A stretch of DNA of 64,000 nucleotides from Microvirga arsenatis (GTDB lineage Bacteria > Pseudomonadota > Alphaproteobacteria > Rhizobiales > Beijerinckiaceae). Below are positions 17,573-25,771 of this stretch, one piece after another. Made by a program: the position numbers and the translations under genes. The stretch spans positions 36,189 through 100,188 of the forward strand of contig NZ_JAAAXJ010000012.1 in assembly GCF_009910705.1 (NCBI RefSeq), read 5' to 3'. The number at the start of each line of letters is the position of its first letter. Positions within the stretch are counted from its first letter, which is position 1. The notes beneath the pieces were generated by a model that worked only from the letters and a program-made list of their open reading frames with translations, did not search any database and was not told where the DNA came from.

Positions 17573-18743
17573 TGGCCGGCAGCGCCTGTCCTTCCGCCAC
17601 GAGGCGCGCGATGCGCCGCTTGCCGTCTTCCACCGCGTCGCGGATCTCGGCGGAGTTCTGCGTCGCGAGGCGGCGCATCTCGCCGATGATCTCCTGCGAG
17701 CGCTCCTGGAACGTGATCACCGAATCCACGAGCTTCTTGACCGCGTCGGCCCGGATGGTCGGGCCGTAGCCCGCCCTCACGGCGGCTTCGCCGACCTGGT
17801 CGCCGATCTCGGCGAGCACCTCCAGGCTGCGCGAGACGCCTTCCTTCATCTCGTTCAGGGTCTGCGTGGATTCGTTCAGGCCGAACATGCCGGTGAACGA
17901 AGCCTTGAGCGCAGTGAAGACGGAGTCGTTGGTGGAGAAGAAGGTGACGGCCTGGGCATAGACGCGTTCCTTGGCGTTCGTCATCTGCATCAGGCGCGCC
18001 ATGATGACCTCCGACGTGTTGTAGCTCACCGTCAGGTTGTCGGAGAGATCCTTGGCGATCTGGTAGCGCTTCTCCTCGTCCTGCGTGCGCCGCAGCTGCT
18101 CGTCGCGGGTGAGCTCGAGCCTTGCGCGATCCGACACTTCCGTGCCCTTGAAGTTCACCACCGCATCGGAGGCCCGCTGCAGATCCGCCTTGGCCGCTTC
18201 AAGCTTCTTCTCGGCGGTCCGGAGCACCTCCAGCGCCATGACCTCGGCATGCTTGAGCGCGCCGCGGAAGTCGCGATAGGCATCGAGGATGATCTGCTCG
18301 CGCTCGATCTGGTCCCTGGTCGAGCGGGTCACGTCGAGATAGATTTCCTTGATCCTGTCGAAGCGGTCGGCGACGTCGCCGCGGGAGATCTTCATCCACA
18401 CATTGTTGATGCGCTCGAAGAAGTCGATCGTCTGGTCCTCCAGCTGATCGACCATTTTCTTCGTATCGTCGCGGATGGAGTTGAAGGCCTCGGTGATCTC
18501 GCGGTAGCGCTCGCCGATCTCCATCGCCTGCGTCTGCTCGCGCACCACCTCGTTGAACACGCTGGTCTGGCCGAGCGTACGGGCGATGATCGTGATGCGG
18601 TCCTGGTCGAGGTCCGAGATCTTCTCCAGGAGCCCGTTGATGGGCGCGTCCATGGCCGCGGGAGGGATGATCCCGAGTTCCCGAAGGGCCGTTGTCGCCT
18701 TGTCGAGATATTGCAGGGGGCTTTTGATGGCGATATCCGACAT
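17565..18743 (-). CDS. Coiled-coil protein resembling TelA-like toxic-anion-resistance proteins
   Basis: The protein has 392 residues, almost entirely helical and without a signal peptide or transmembrane segment. The stretch around SEVIMARLMQMTNAKERVYA, FFSTNDSVFTALKASF and LNESTQTLNEMKEG (about 245-310) recalls the TelA/KlaA family, in which such cytosolic helical proteins accompany a membrane partner. The match is judged by eye and the family is not certain. ATG 18743 follows an AGGA ribosome-binding site. It heads a three-gene operon with the DUF6384-like membrane protein, which fits a cytosolic partner of an envelope-associated complex. Confidence 0.65.
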   Translation of the reverse strand: MSDIAIKSPLQYLDKATTALRELGIIPPAAMDAPINGLLEKISDLDQDRITIIARTLGQTSVFNEVVREQTQAMEIGERYREITEAFNSIRDDTKKMVDQLEDQTIDFFERINNVWMKISRGDVADRFDRIKEIYLDVTRSTRDQIEREQIILDAYRDFRGALKHAEVMALEVLRTAEKKLEAAKADLQRASDAVVNFKGTEVSDRARLELTRDEQLRRTQDEEKRYQIAKDLSDNLTVSYNTSEVIMARLMQMTNAKERVYAQAVTFFSTNDSVFTALKASFTGMFGLNESTQTLNEMKEGVSRSLEVLAEIGDQVGEAAVRAGYGPTIRADAVKKLVDSVITFQERSQEIIGEMRRLATQNSAEIRDAVEDGKRRIARLVAEGQALPANG

Positions 18744-18914
18744 GACGATCCTCCTAAGCAGAACGCGGCGTCTCAGGCATTCCGGGGTTTCAGCACGGCG
18801 CCGATCCGATGGCCGGAAAGGCACAGCGGTTAAATGAGCAACCCGATTGAGGGTTCCAGGAGGCATCGGCCGCCAAGCCCGGTGCACGCTCGCGGCAAAG
18901 CCTGAATTGGGGCC

Positions 18915-19997
18915 TCAGGGACCCGCGGCCTTCGGCTTGTCGCTTTCGGCCTCGCCCGGCACCTCCGTCTTCTCCCCGAGGGTCTCGCGCACGTAGAGCT
19001 TCTTCACGAGCACATAGGCGACGATGGCGAGAGGGAAGCCGAAGATCAGGCCCAGGGTGCCGAACAGGATGCTGCCGACCAGGATGGCGAAGAGCGCCAT
19101 GGCCGGCGGGATGCTGATGACGCTGCGCGCCACGAGGGGCTGGATCACGTTGCCCTCGATCTGCTGGATCGCCAGCACGGCCAGAACCGTCCACAGGGCG
19201 GCGTCGCCGCTGACGGTGAAGGCGATCAGGACTGCGGGCAGCGCTCCCAGGATCGGGCCGAGGAAGGGGATGAAGTCCATGATGCCGGCGATCAGCCCGA
19301 GCCCGATCGGGGAGGGGAGGCCGATCAGCCAGTAGGCCGTGGTGGACAGAACCGCCACGCAGGCCATGGCGATCAGCTGCGAGACGAGCCAGAGCCGGAG
19401 CACCTGGCCCGATGCGTCGAGGGACTCCTCCACCCGCTCATGGTGCCGCTTGGGAAAAAGCTTGACGAGGCCCCGGGCGTAAAGGCGCGGGTCCGCCGCG
19501 ATGTAGACGCCCGCGATCACCACCAGAAGGAAGTTGCCGAGGCCGTTGAGGATGGCCCCGCCGATGCCGGCAAGCCGTGCCGCCAGCCCGCCGGCCGGCG
19601 CATTGGTCATCATCTCGGAGATGTCGTCGCTCACCGCGCCGAGACCGAGGTTCTTGGCGAAGTTGTCGACCGCGAAGGGAAGGCGCTCGACCACGTTCGA
19701 GAACTGGGTGCGCACCTGCGTGCCGAACAGGATGCCGAGCGCGACGAAGGCGACGAAGATGACCAGCCCGGCGATCATCAGGCTCCATCGCTCCGGCACC
19801 CGCAGATAGCGCACGAGCGCATCGGCCGAGGCATTGAGGATGATGGCGACGAGCACGGCGCCGAAGGCCAGCAGCAGGACGTCGGACAGCTTCCACAGCA
19901 TGAGGGCCAGAACGATCAGGCCGATCACGATGAGGATTTTCCGGACGAACTCCGCATCCCCCATGAAACCCCGGATGGATCGCTCCTGATCGTTCAT
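18915..19997 (-). CDS. AI-2E family transporter (PerM/TqsA-like)
   Basis: The protein has 360 residues with about seven or eight transmembrane segments: two N-terminal helices (about 20-56), one near 66-90, a periplasmic or amphipathic insert, and a C-terminal group including GLGLIAGIMDFIPFLGPILG and ILFGTLGLIFGFPLAIVAY. The DFIPFLGPILG and IEGNVIQPLV motifs are diagnostic. Family members export diverse small molecules or act as Na+/H+ antiporters, and the substrate cannot be predicted. ATG 19997 gives the N-terminus MNDQERSIRGF. It is separated from the coiled-coil operon by 171 bp. Confidence 0.92.
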   Translation of the reverse strand: MNDQERSIRGFMGDAEFVRKILIVIGLIVLALMLWKLSDVLLLAFGAVLVAIILNASADALVRYLRVPERWSLMIAGLVIFVAFVALGILFGTQVRTQFSNVVERLPFAVDNFAKNLGLGAVSDDISEMMTNAPAGGLAARLAGIGGAILNGLGNFLLVVIAGVYIAADPRLYARGLVKLFPKRHHERVEESLDASGQVLRLWLVSQLIAMACVAVLSTTAYWLIGLPSPIGLGLIAGIMDFIPFLGPILGALPAVLIAFTVSGDAALWTVLAVLAIQQIEGNVIQPLVARSVISIPPAMALFAILVGSILFGTLGLIFGFPLAIVAYVLVKKLYVRETLGEKTEVPGEAESDKPKAAGP

Positions 19998-20104
19998 CGC
20001 ATCGCCTCGCTGTGTCGGATGAACAATCGGAACGGCGAAGCTTGGTTCCCTCAGGCGCGAGACTCCTGCCCCTGCCAAGCTCTTTCAGGCTAAGCCACAA
20101 TAAC

Positions 20105-20136
20105 TTGACAGTATTCGCCTGTGTTCAGGGCATAAT
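20105..20136 (+). promoter_or_regulatory. Possible promoter for the 25-residue small protein
   Basis: TTGACA at 20105-20110 is followed by CATAAT at 20131-20136, a 20-bp spacer, which is longer than optimal. It is the only sigma-70-like sequence seen between the AI-2E gene and the small ORF starting at 20191. Confidence 0.3.
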
Positions 20137-20190
20137 TTCCGCGGAACGGAATTTAATTTTGGCGATTGACGCAATATGGAGGAAGTGAAA

Positions 20191-20268
20191 ATGACGTCCA
20201 ATGTCATTTGTTTTATTCTTGGGACAGTATTCCCGCTTGCGGCGGTCGGCTGGCTGTTCATCCATTAG
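20191..20268 (+). CDS. Putative 25-residue single-helix membrane peptide
   Basis: ATG at 20191 has a strong GGAGGAAG site 6-13 nt upstream and the frame closes with TAG at 20268. The product, MTSNVICFILGTVFPLAAVG followed by WLFIH, is one hydrophobic helix. The small ORF, its own Shine-Dalgarno site, a possible promoter and a strong terminator 60 bp downstream make a plausible complete transcription unit. No homologue is known to me. It could be a toxin-like or regulatory small membrane protein, or chance. Confidence 0.5.
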   Translation: MTSNVICFILGTVFPLAAVGWLFIH

Positions 20269-20327
20269 GCAGGCGCGGAACCCATGGCCGCCTCCGGCCG
20301 CAGGATGGGCGGACGCGTCCTGCCGGG

Positions 20328-20372
20328 GCATCAAAAAACCCGCCTGAAGGCTGCAGGCGGGTTTTTTGATGC
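20328..20372. terminator. Bidirectional intrinsic terminator
   Basis: A perfect 19-bp inverted repeat: GCATCAAAAAACCCGCCTG (20328-20346) pairs with 20354-20372 around a 7-base loop. A-tracts and T-tracts flank the GC stem on both sides, so it can stop both the plus-strand small-ORF transcript and the minus-strand glycine-zipper gene, whose stop codon is at 20391. Confidence 0.9.
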
Positions 20373-20390
20373 TTCGACGGGAAACCCCGC

Positions 20391-20705
20391 TCAGCGGACG
20401 ACCTCCGTGCAGGCCTGGTTGCCCTGAGTGTCGACGCTGCAGGTGCGCTGGCGGATGGAGCCCGTGGCGGCCGGATCCGGCACCACGACGACCTCGGGAG
20501 CCGCCTGCGCCTTGGCGTTCTGTTCCGCAATGCCTCCCGCAATGCCGCCGACCCCGGCGCCGATCGCCGCCCCCACAGGTCCGCCGACGATGGCGCCCGT
20601 GACGGCTCCGGTCGCCACGCCCGCCGCAGTCCCTTCCTGGGCCAGGGCAAGATGAGGCGTCATGAAAAGAGCCGCAGCCGGCAGAATGAAAGCAAACTTA
20701 CGCAT
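20391..20705 (-). CDS. Secreted glycine-zipper protein
   Basis: The protein has 104 residues. A signal peptide (1-23, ending LALAQ) precedes a glycine-zipper segment with regular Gly/Ala spacing (GVATGAVTGAIVGGPVGAAI and GAGVGGIAGGIA, about 26-60). A short C-terminal tail has two cysteines (TCSVDTQGNQACTEVV). Such proteins sit in or at the outer membrane, sometimes as osmotic-stress proteins. ATG 20705 has an AAGGA site 8 nt upstream, better than the in-frame ATG at 20720. It ends 19 bp before the bidirectional terminator. Confidence 0.8.
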   Translation of the reverse strand: MRKFAFILPAAALFMTPHLALAQEGTAAGVATGAVTGAIVGGPVGAAIGAGVGGIAGGIAEQNAKAQAAPEVVVVPDPAATGSIRQRTCSVDTQGNQACTEVVR

Positions 20706-20791
20706 AACTCGTTCCTTCATCAGATCTTCTCGTGATGAGGAACGCACTTTCAATGGCCCAGGTTCCTCGAAGAGCCGGGCTCTGCTGCGCT

Positions 20792-21364
20792 CTACTTCCC
20801 CGCCGCCGCAGCGCGCCTGGCCAATTCTTTCCGAAGCGGCTCGGGAAGCTCGATGCCGGTCAGACGCCAGGTGGTGCCGCTCAGGCGCAGGGTGATCCTG
20901 AACTGCCGGTCCCTGGGCTCGTCGACGGGGAGCGGAATGCTGATGGAGCGGAAACCCTGCGACTCGGAGGCGATGAAGGTTCGCCAGGCGGTCCCGAGCG
21001 AGGAGGGACGAAAGCCGATGGCGCTGCCGCCGGAGGAGGCTTCCCGCAGCTCCCCGTCCTCCAGGAGGTCGATCACGGCCTGGGGCGTGACGAGCTCCTC
21101 CAGGACCGGGTTCAAGGCCACCGTGCCGGCCCGGGCGGCCACCTCCGGGTCGAGGCCGCCCAGGTCCTGGGTCCTCAGGTAGTCGCCGAGAATCTGGCGC
21201 GCGAGGGAGACGCGAAGAGCGTTGAAGTTCACCCGCTCCGCGATCCGCCCGGCGTCCTTGGCCTCGACGGCCTTGGAGAGGTCGTAGAGCGCCACGAAGG
21301 GCGAGACCACGAAGATGGCCAGGGCCAGGAGAAGGAGAAAGCTGATGCGCAGCGTCCAGCGCAT
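20792..21364 (-). CDS. DUF2939 domain-containing protein
   Basis: The protein has 190 residues with an N-terminal transmembrane or signal segment (about 5-25, LRISFLLLLALAIFVVSPFV). The DUF2939 body includes ALYDLSKAVEAKDAGRIAER, NFNALRVSLARQILGDYL and the closing WRLTGIELPEPLRKELA. The domain occurs in predicted periplasmic or membrane-anchored proteins without known function. It shares strand with the glycine-zipper gene 86 bp downstream but seems a separate unit. Confidence 0.87.
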   Translation of the reverse strand: MRWTLRISFLLLLALAIFVVSPFVALYDLSKAVEAKDAGRIAERVNFNALRVSLARQILGDYLRTQDLGGLDPEVAARAGTVALNPVLEELVTPQAVIDLLEDGELREASSGGSAIGFRPSSLGTAWRTFIASESQGFRSISIPLPVDEPRDRQFRITLRLSGTTWRLTGIELPEPLRKELARRAAAAGK

Positions 21365-21463
21365 GATGCCTCGACGATCGTGAAGCTGCCGCCGGGCGGC
21401 AATGGATTGAGCAGCGGCAGGGGCCCTGCGGGAAGGAGCTTATCTGGGAATGCTGCCGGCAAC

Positions 21464-21492
21464 AAAAAAGGGCGACCGACGGTCGCCCTTTT
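21464..21492 (-). terminator. Intrinsic terminator after the TRAP binding-protein gene
   Basis: GGGCGACC (21470-21477) pairs with GGTCGCCC (21481-21488) around a three-base loop. On the minus strand a run of six T follows; on the plus strand four. It lies 21 bp past the stop of the minus-strand TRAP gene. Confidence 0.87.
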
Positions 21493-21512
21493 CGCGTGCG
21501 ATGATGCGAGGC

Positions 21513-22646
<1,134 letters not shown>

Positions 22647-22739
22647 CTATTGACACCAAATACCGCTCCCTTCGCAAGCAGCCTGGGGCCGGTATCGACT
22701 AATGATCTATGCGCCTCTTGAAGATGCGTTCGGGCCTGC

Positions 22740-24236
22740 TCAAGAAAGAGGCACGTCGATGGTGCAGACCACCCCCGTCGGCTCGTAGATGAGCCGCACG
22801 TCGCCGTTGAGCTCCCGCGCCAGGCCGTCCTGGATCAGCCGCGAGCCGAAGCCCTTGCGCGCGGGCGGGGTGACGGGCGGCCCGCCGTGCTCCTCCCAGC
22901 GCATGACCAGCCGCGCGCCCGACGAGGCCCGCAGGGTCGACCAGGAGACCTGCACCCGGCCCTCGGGGACGCCCAGGGCGCCGTACTTGGCCGCGTTGGT
23001 GCACAATTCGTGCAGGGCCATGGAGAGGCTGAGCGCCATGGCGGGCGATACGCGCAGATCGGGTCCGTCGATGCTGATCCGGCAGCTTTCCTCGGAGGGG
23101 TCCCGGTAAGCCGCGAAGGCCTCCGTCACGATCTCGCCGAGGCCCGCGCCCTGCCAGTTCTCCCGGGTGAGGATGTCGTGGCCCCGGGCCAGCGCGAAGA
23201 GGCGGGCCTCGAAGGAGGCATAGGCCGCCGGCAGGTCCTGGAGGTTGCGGCTGCGCAGGCCGCGGAAGCTCTGCGCCGCCAGGGACTGCACGGTCGCCAG
23301 CGTGTTCTTCACCCGGTGGTTCAGCTCGTTGATCAGGAGCCGCAGGCGCTCCTCGGCCCGCTTGTGCTCGGTGACGTCGATCTGGATGCCGTCCCAGATG
23401 ATACCGCCGTTTTCCAGCCGCCGCGGGGTGGCGATGATGCGGTGCCAGCGGATCTCCCCGGTCTTGGCATGCCGGATCTCGAACTCCTCGACGCATTCCG
23501 TCAGGGTGCGCAGGCTCTCCAGGCGCCGGTCGAGCATGCGCTGGCGATGGTGCGGCAGCACGAGGCTGTAGAGCAGGTTCGGGTTGGCCTGCGCCTCCTC
23601 GGGAGGGACGCCCGTCAGTCTCTCGCAGGTCTTCGAGATGTAGAGCACCTTCCGCTCGTCGTAGGACGGCGAATGGGAGGTCTGGTAGAACATGCAGGCC
23701 GGGGCGTTGTTGGCCAGCGCGCTGAGCCGCGCTTCGCTCGCCCGCAGCTCCTCCTCGGCGAGCCGGCGCTCGGTCCAGTCGCGGAAGCTGACGCCGATGC
23801 CGCCGTTATACGGGAAGACATGGAATTCGAGAAAGCGCCCCTGGCGCCCGACGGCCTCCGATTCGAAGGAGGCCGGAGCGCCGGTTTCGAACACCGCCTC
23901 GTAGCGCCGGCGCAGCTCCGTGCCCTCCGATTCGGGGAACACGTCCCAGATCATCCGGTGGAGCATGGCCTGGCGGGGAACGCCGAAATAGGTTTCTGCG
24001 GCGCGGTTGATGTAGGTGAAGCGCCATTGGCCGTCGAGGGAGTAGAAGGCGTCCCCGATCCCCTCCAGCAGCACCGCGATCTGGGCGTTCACCTTCGCCT
24101 CGACCGTCTGGGCCAGCGCCTCCTGCAGGGCGTTCTCCAGGACCCCGCGCGGGCTGTCGGACACCGCAGCCACCAGATTGCTGGTGAGGTGCTCCAGGTC
24201 GGCAGGGACGGCCGCAGCCGGGCTGGGAACTCTCAT
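22740..24236 (-). CDS. PAS-PAS HWE-family sensor histidine kinase
   Basis: The protein has 498 residues and no membrane segment, so it is cytosolic. A leading helix is followed by PAS 1 (about 50-165, with FTYINRAAETYFGV) and PAS 2 with PAC (about 170-300). The HWE kinase core has LLINELNHRVKNTLATVQSL as the phosphoacceptor His region, LSMALHELCTNAAKYGALG as the N-box, and the HWE signature RWEEHGGPP. HWE kinases in alphaproteobacteria often feed the PhyR general stress pathway or respond to light or redox. No flavin-binding NCRFLQ motif is seen, so it is not a typical LOV sensor. No partner regulator is adjacent. Confidence 0.9.
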   Translation of the reverse strand: MRVPSPAAAVPADLEHLTSNLVAAVSDSPRGVLENALQEALAQTVEAKVNAQIAVLLEGIGDAFYSLDGQWRFTYINRAAETYFGVPRQAMLHRMIWDVFPESEGTELRRRYEAVFETGAPASFESEAVGRQGRFLEFHVFPYNGGIGVSFRDWTERRLAEEELRASEARLSALANNAPACMFYQTSHSPSYDERKVLYISKTCERLTGVPPEEAQANPNLLYSLVLPHHRQRMLDRRLESLRTLTECVEEFEIRHAKTGEIRWHRIIATPRRLENGGIIWDGIQIDVTEHKRAEERLRLLINELNHRVKNTLATVQSLAAQSFRGLRSRNLQDLPAAYASFEARLFALARGHDILTRENWQGAGLGEIVTEAFAAYRDPSEESCRISIDGPDLRVSPAMALSLSMALHELCTNAAKYGALGVPEGRVQVSWSTLRASSGARLVMRWEEHGGPPVTPPARKGFGSRLIQDGLARELNGDVRLIYEPTGVVCTIDVPLS

Positions 24237-24384
24237 GATCTCTACATCGGCGCCATGGCGAACGGATGGAATGTATCAATATTTCGCAAGGTCAACAATG
24301 CCGCGGTCATCCCCATCGACGGCTGCCCCGCCGACCGGCGGCAGCCGGCGCGGCGAGGGCCATGGCGCAGGGCGGGGGAGCCGA

Positions 24385-24579
24385 TCAGGACTCGGCCTGG
24401 GCGCGGCTGCCGTCGATGGCCTGGTTCTTGGGAATGCTGAAGACTTCCGCAGCGCAGATGAGAGTGAAGAGACAGATCACCCCGCCGATCTCGGCCACGC
24501 TGACCAACGCGGAGGAGAGATCGCCGACATACACGAAGGCGCCCGTTACGAGCGCGACGATGACAGCCCAGAACATCAT
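24385..24579 (-). CDS. Small two-helix membrane protein
   Basis: The protein has 64 residues: hydrophobic helix 1 (about 3-20, FWAVIVALVTGAFVYVG), helix 2 (about 29-48, VAEIGGVICLFTLICAAEVF) and a hydrophilic Gln/Ser tail. A GGGGAAGGG ribosome-binding site precedes the double ATG. Function is unknown. It stands alone between the HWE kinase and the divergent EEP-family gene. Confidence 0.65.
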   Translation of the reverse strand: MMFWAVIVALVTGAFVYVGDLSSALVSVAEIGGVICLFTLICAAEVFSIPKNQAIDGSRAQAES

Positions 24580-24737
24580 GGGCCCTTCCCCTGGCTTATC
24601 TTGTGCGGCTGCATAACGGCCAAGGCGTAAATAAGTTCCTAGACCGTGGCGGATTGATTCCCGAATCTTTCGTTCCCCGCAAGAGGTTTCGCACCATATT
24701 TCAGCGGGATGAGGAAAGATTCGCGACGGCCCGGCTC

Positions 24738-25766
24738 ATGCGCGCTCGAAGCACGGAGGCGGTGAGGTCGCTGACCCGCCCCGATCCCTCGCTCCTGGAC
24801 GAGGCCCGCGCGGCTGCGGCCCGGGGGGAGGAGGCCCATGGGCGCTTCCTGGCCCGCCTTGCGGCCCTGCGCGAGATCGAGCAGGCGGCGCCATTCCGGC
24901 CGCTGCCCTGGACGGGCAGGCTGCGGGTGGCGGCCTTCAACGCCGAGCGCCTGAAGGACCGCCCGGCGGCGCGGCGCCTCATGCGCCAGGCGGGCGCCGC
25001 CGTGACCCTGCTGAGCGAGGTGGACCTCGGCATGGCGCGCTCCGGCAACACCCACAACCTGCGCGATCTCACCGCCGGGACGGGGGAGGGCTATCTCTAC
25101 GGCGTCGAGTTCGTGGAACTCGATCTCGGGAGCCGGGACGAGATCGGGCGCTGCGCCGGCCGCCGCAACGCCCTCGGCTTCCACGGCAACGCGATCGTCA
25201 GCGCCCATGCCCTGGAGCGGCCGCACCTGATCCCCCTGGAGGAGAACGGCCTGTGGTTTCGGGGCATGGGCGGCGTGCAGCGGCGGATCGGCGGGCGCAT
25301 GGCGCTCGCGGCCCGCCTGGCCGGCGCCCCGAAGCCCCTGTGGGTCGTGAGCACCCATCTCGAGAGCAAGACCGATCCGGCCGACCGCCGGGCGCAGATC
25401 CGCGCCCTGCTCGCGGGGCTGGAGGCGTTCGCGCCCGGCGAGGCCTGCGTGATCGGCGGCGACTTCAATACCAAAGCCCTGCCGCGCGGGGAGGACGAGC
25501 GCCATCTCCTGCTGCAGGAGCCCGAACGGTTCGAGCCGCTCTTCGCCGATCTGCGGGAGGCCGGCTTCGCATGGGCCTGCGCCAACCTCGCCCTGCCGAC
25601 CCAGACGCCCGGCCCCACGAACAAGCACGAGCCGCCCTTCGGCAAGCTCGACTGGCTCGTGGTGCGCGGCCTCGAGGCGGCCAATCCGCAGGTGATCGCG
25701 GCGGTGGACGAGGCGGGCAGGGCGATATCGGACCACGAGATGATCGCGGTCGACATCGCCCTGTGA
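24738..25766 (+). CDS. Endonuclease/exonuclease/phosphatase (EEP) family protein
   Basis: The protein has 342 residues. EEP motifs run in order: RVAAFNAERLKD, VTLLSEVDLGMARSG (Glu metal ligand), FHGNAIVSAH, WVVSTHLESKTD (catalytic His), CVIGGDFNTKA (Asp/Asn pair) and ISDHEMIAVDI (final Asp-His). Mg2+-dependent phosphodiesterase chemistry is expected; the substrate could be nucleic acid, inositol phosphate or lipid. There is no signal peptide. The frame is open from 24603 through an AT-rich stretch, so ATG 24738 is preferred though it lacks a clear Shine-Dalgarno site. Confidence 0.82.
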   Translation: MRARSTEAVRSLTRPDPSLLDEARAAAARGEEAHGRFLARLAALREIEQAAPFRPLPWTGRLRVAAFNAERLKDRPAARRLMRQAGAAVTLLSEVDLGMARSGNTHNLRDLTAGTGEGYLYGVEFVELDLGSRDEIGRCAGRRNALGFHGNAIVSAHALERPHLIPLEENGLWFRGMGGVQRRIGGRMALAARLAGAPKPLWVVSTHLESKTDPADRRAQIRALLAGLEAFAPGEACVIGGDFNTKALPRGEDERHLLLQEPERFEPLFADLREAGFAWACANLALPTQTPGPTNKHEPPFGKLDWLVVRGLEAANPQVIAAVDEAGRAISDHEMIAVDIAL

Positions 25767-25771
25767 AGGCG

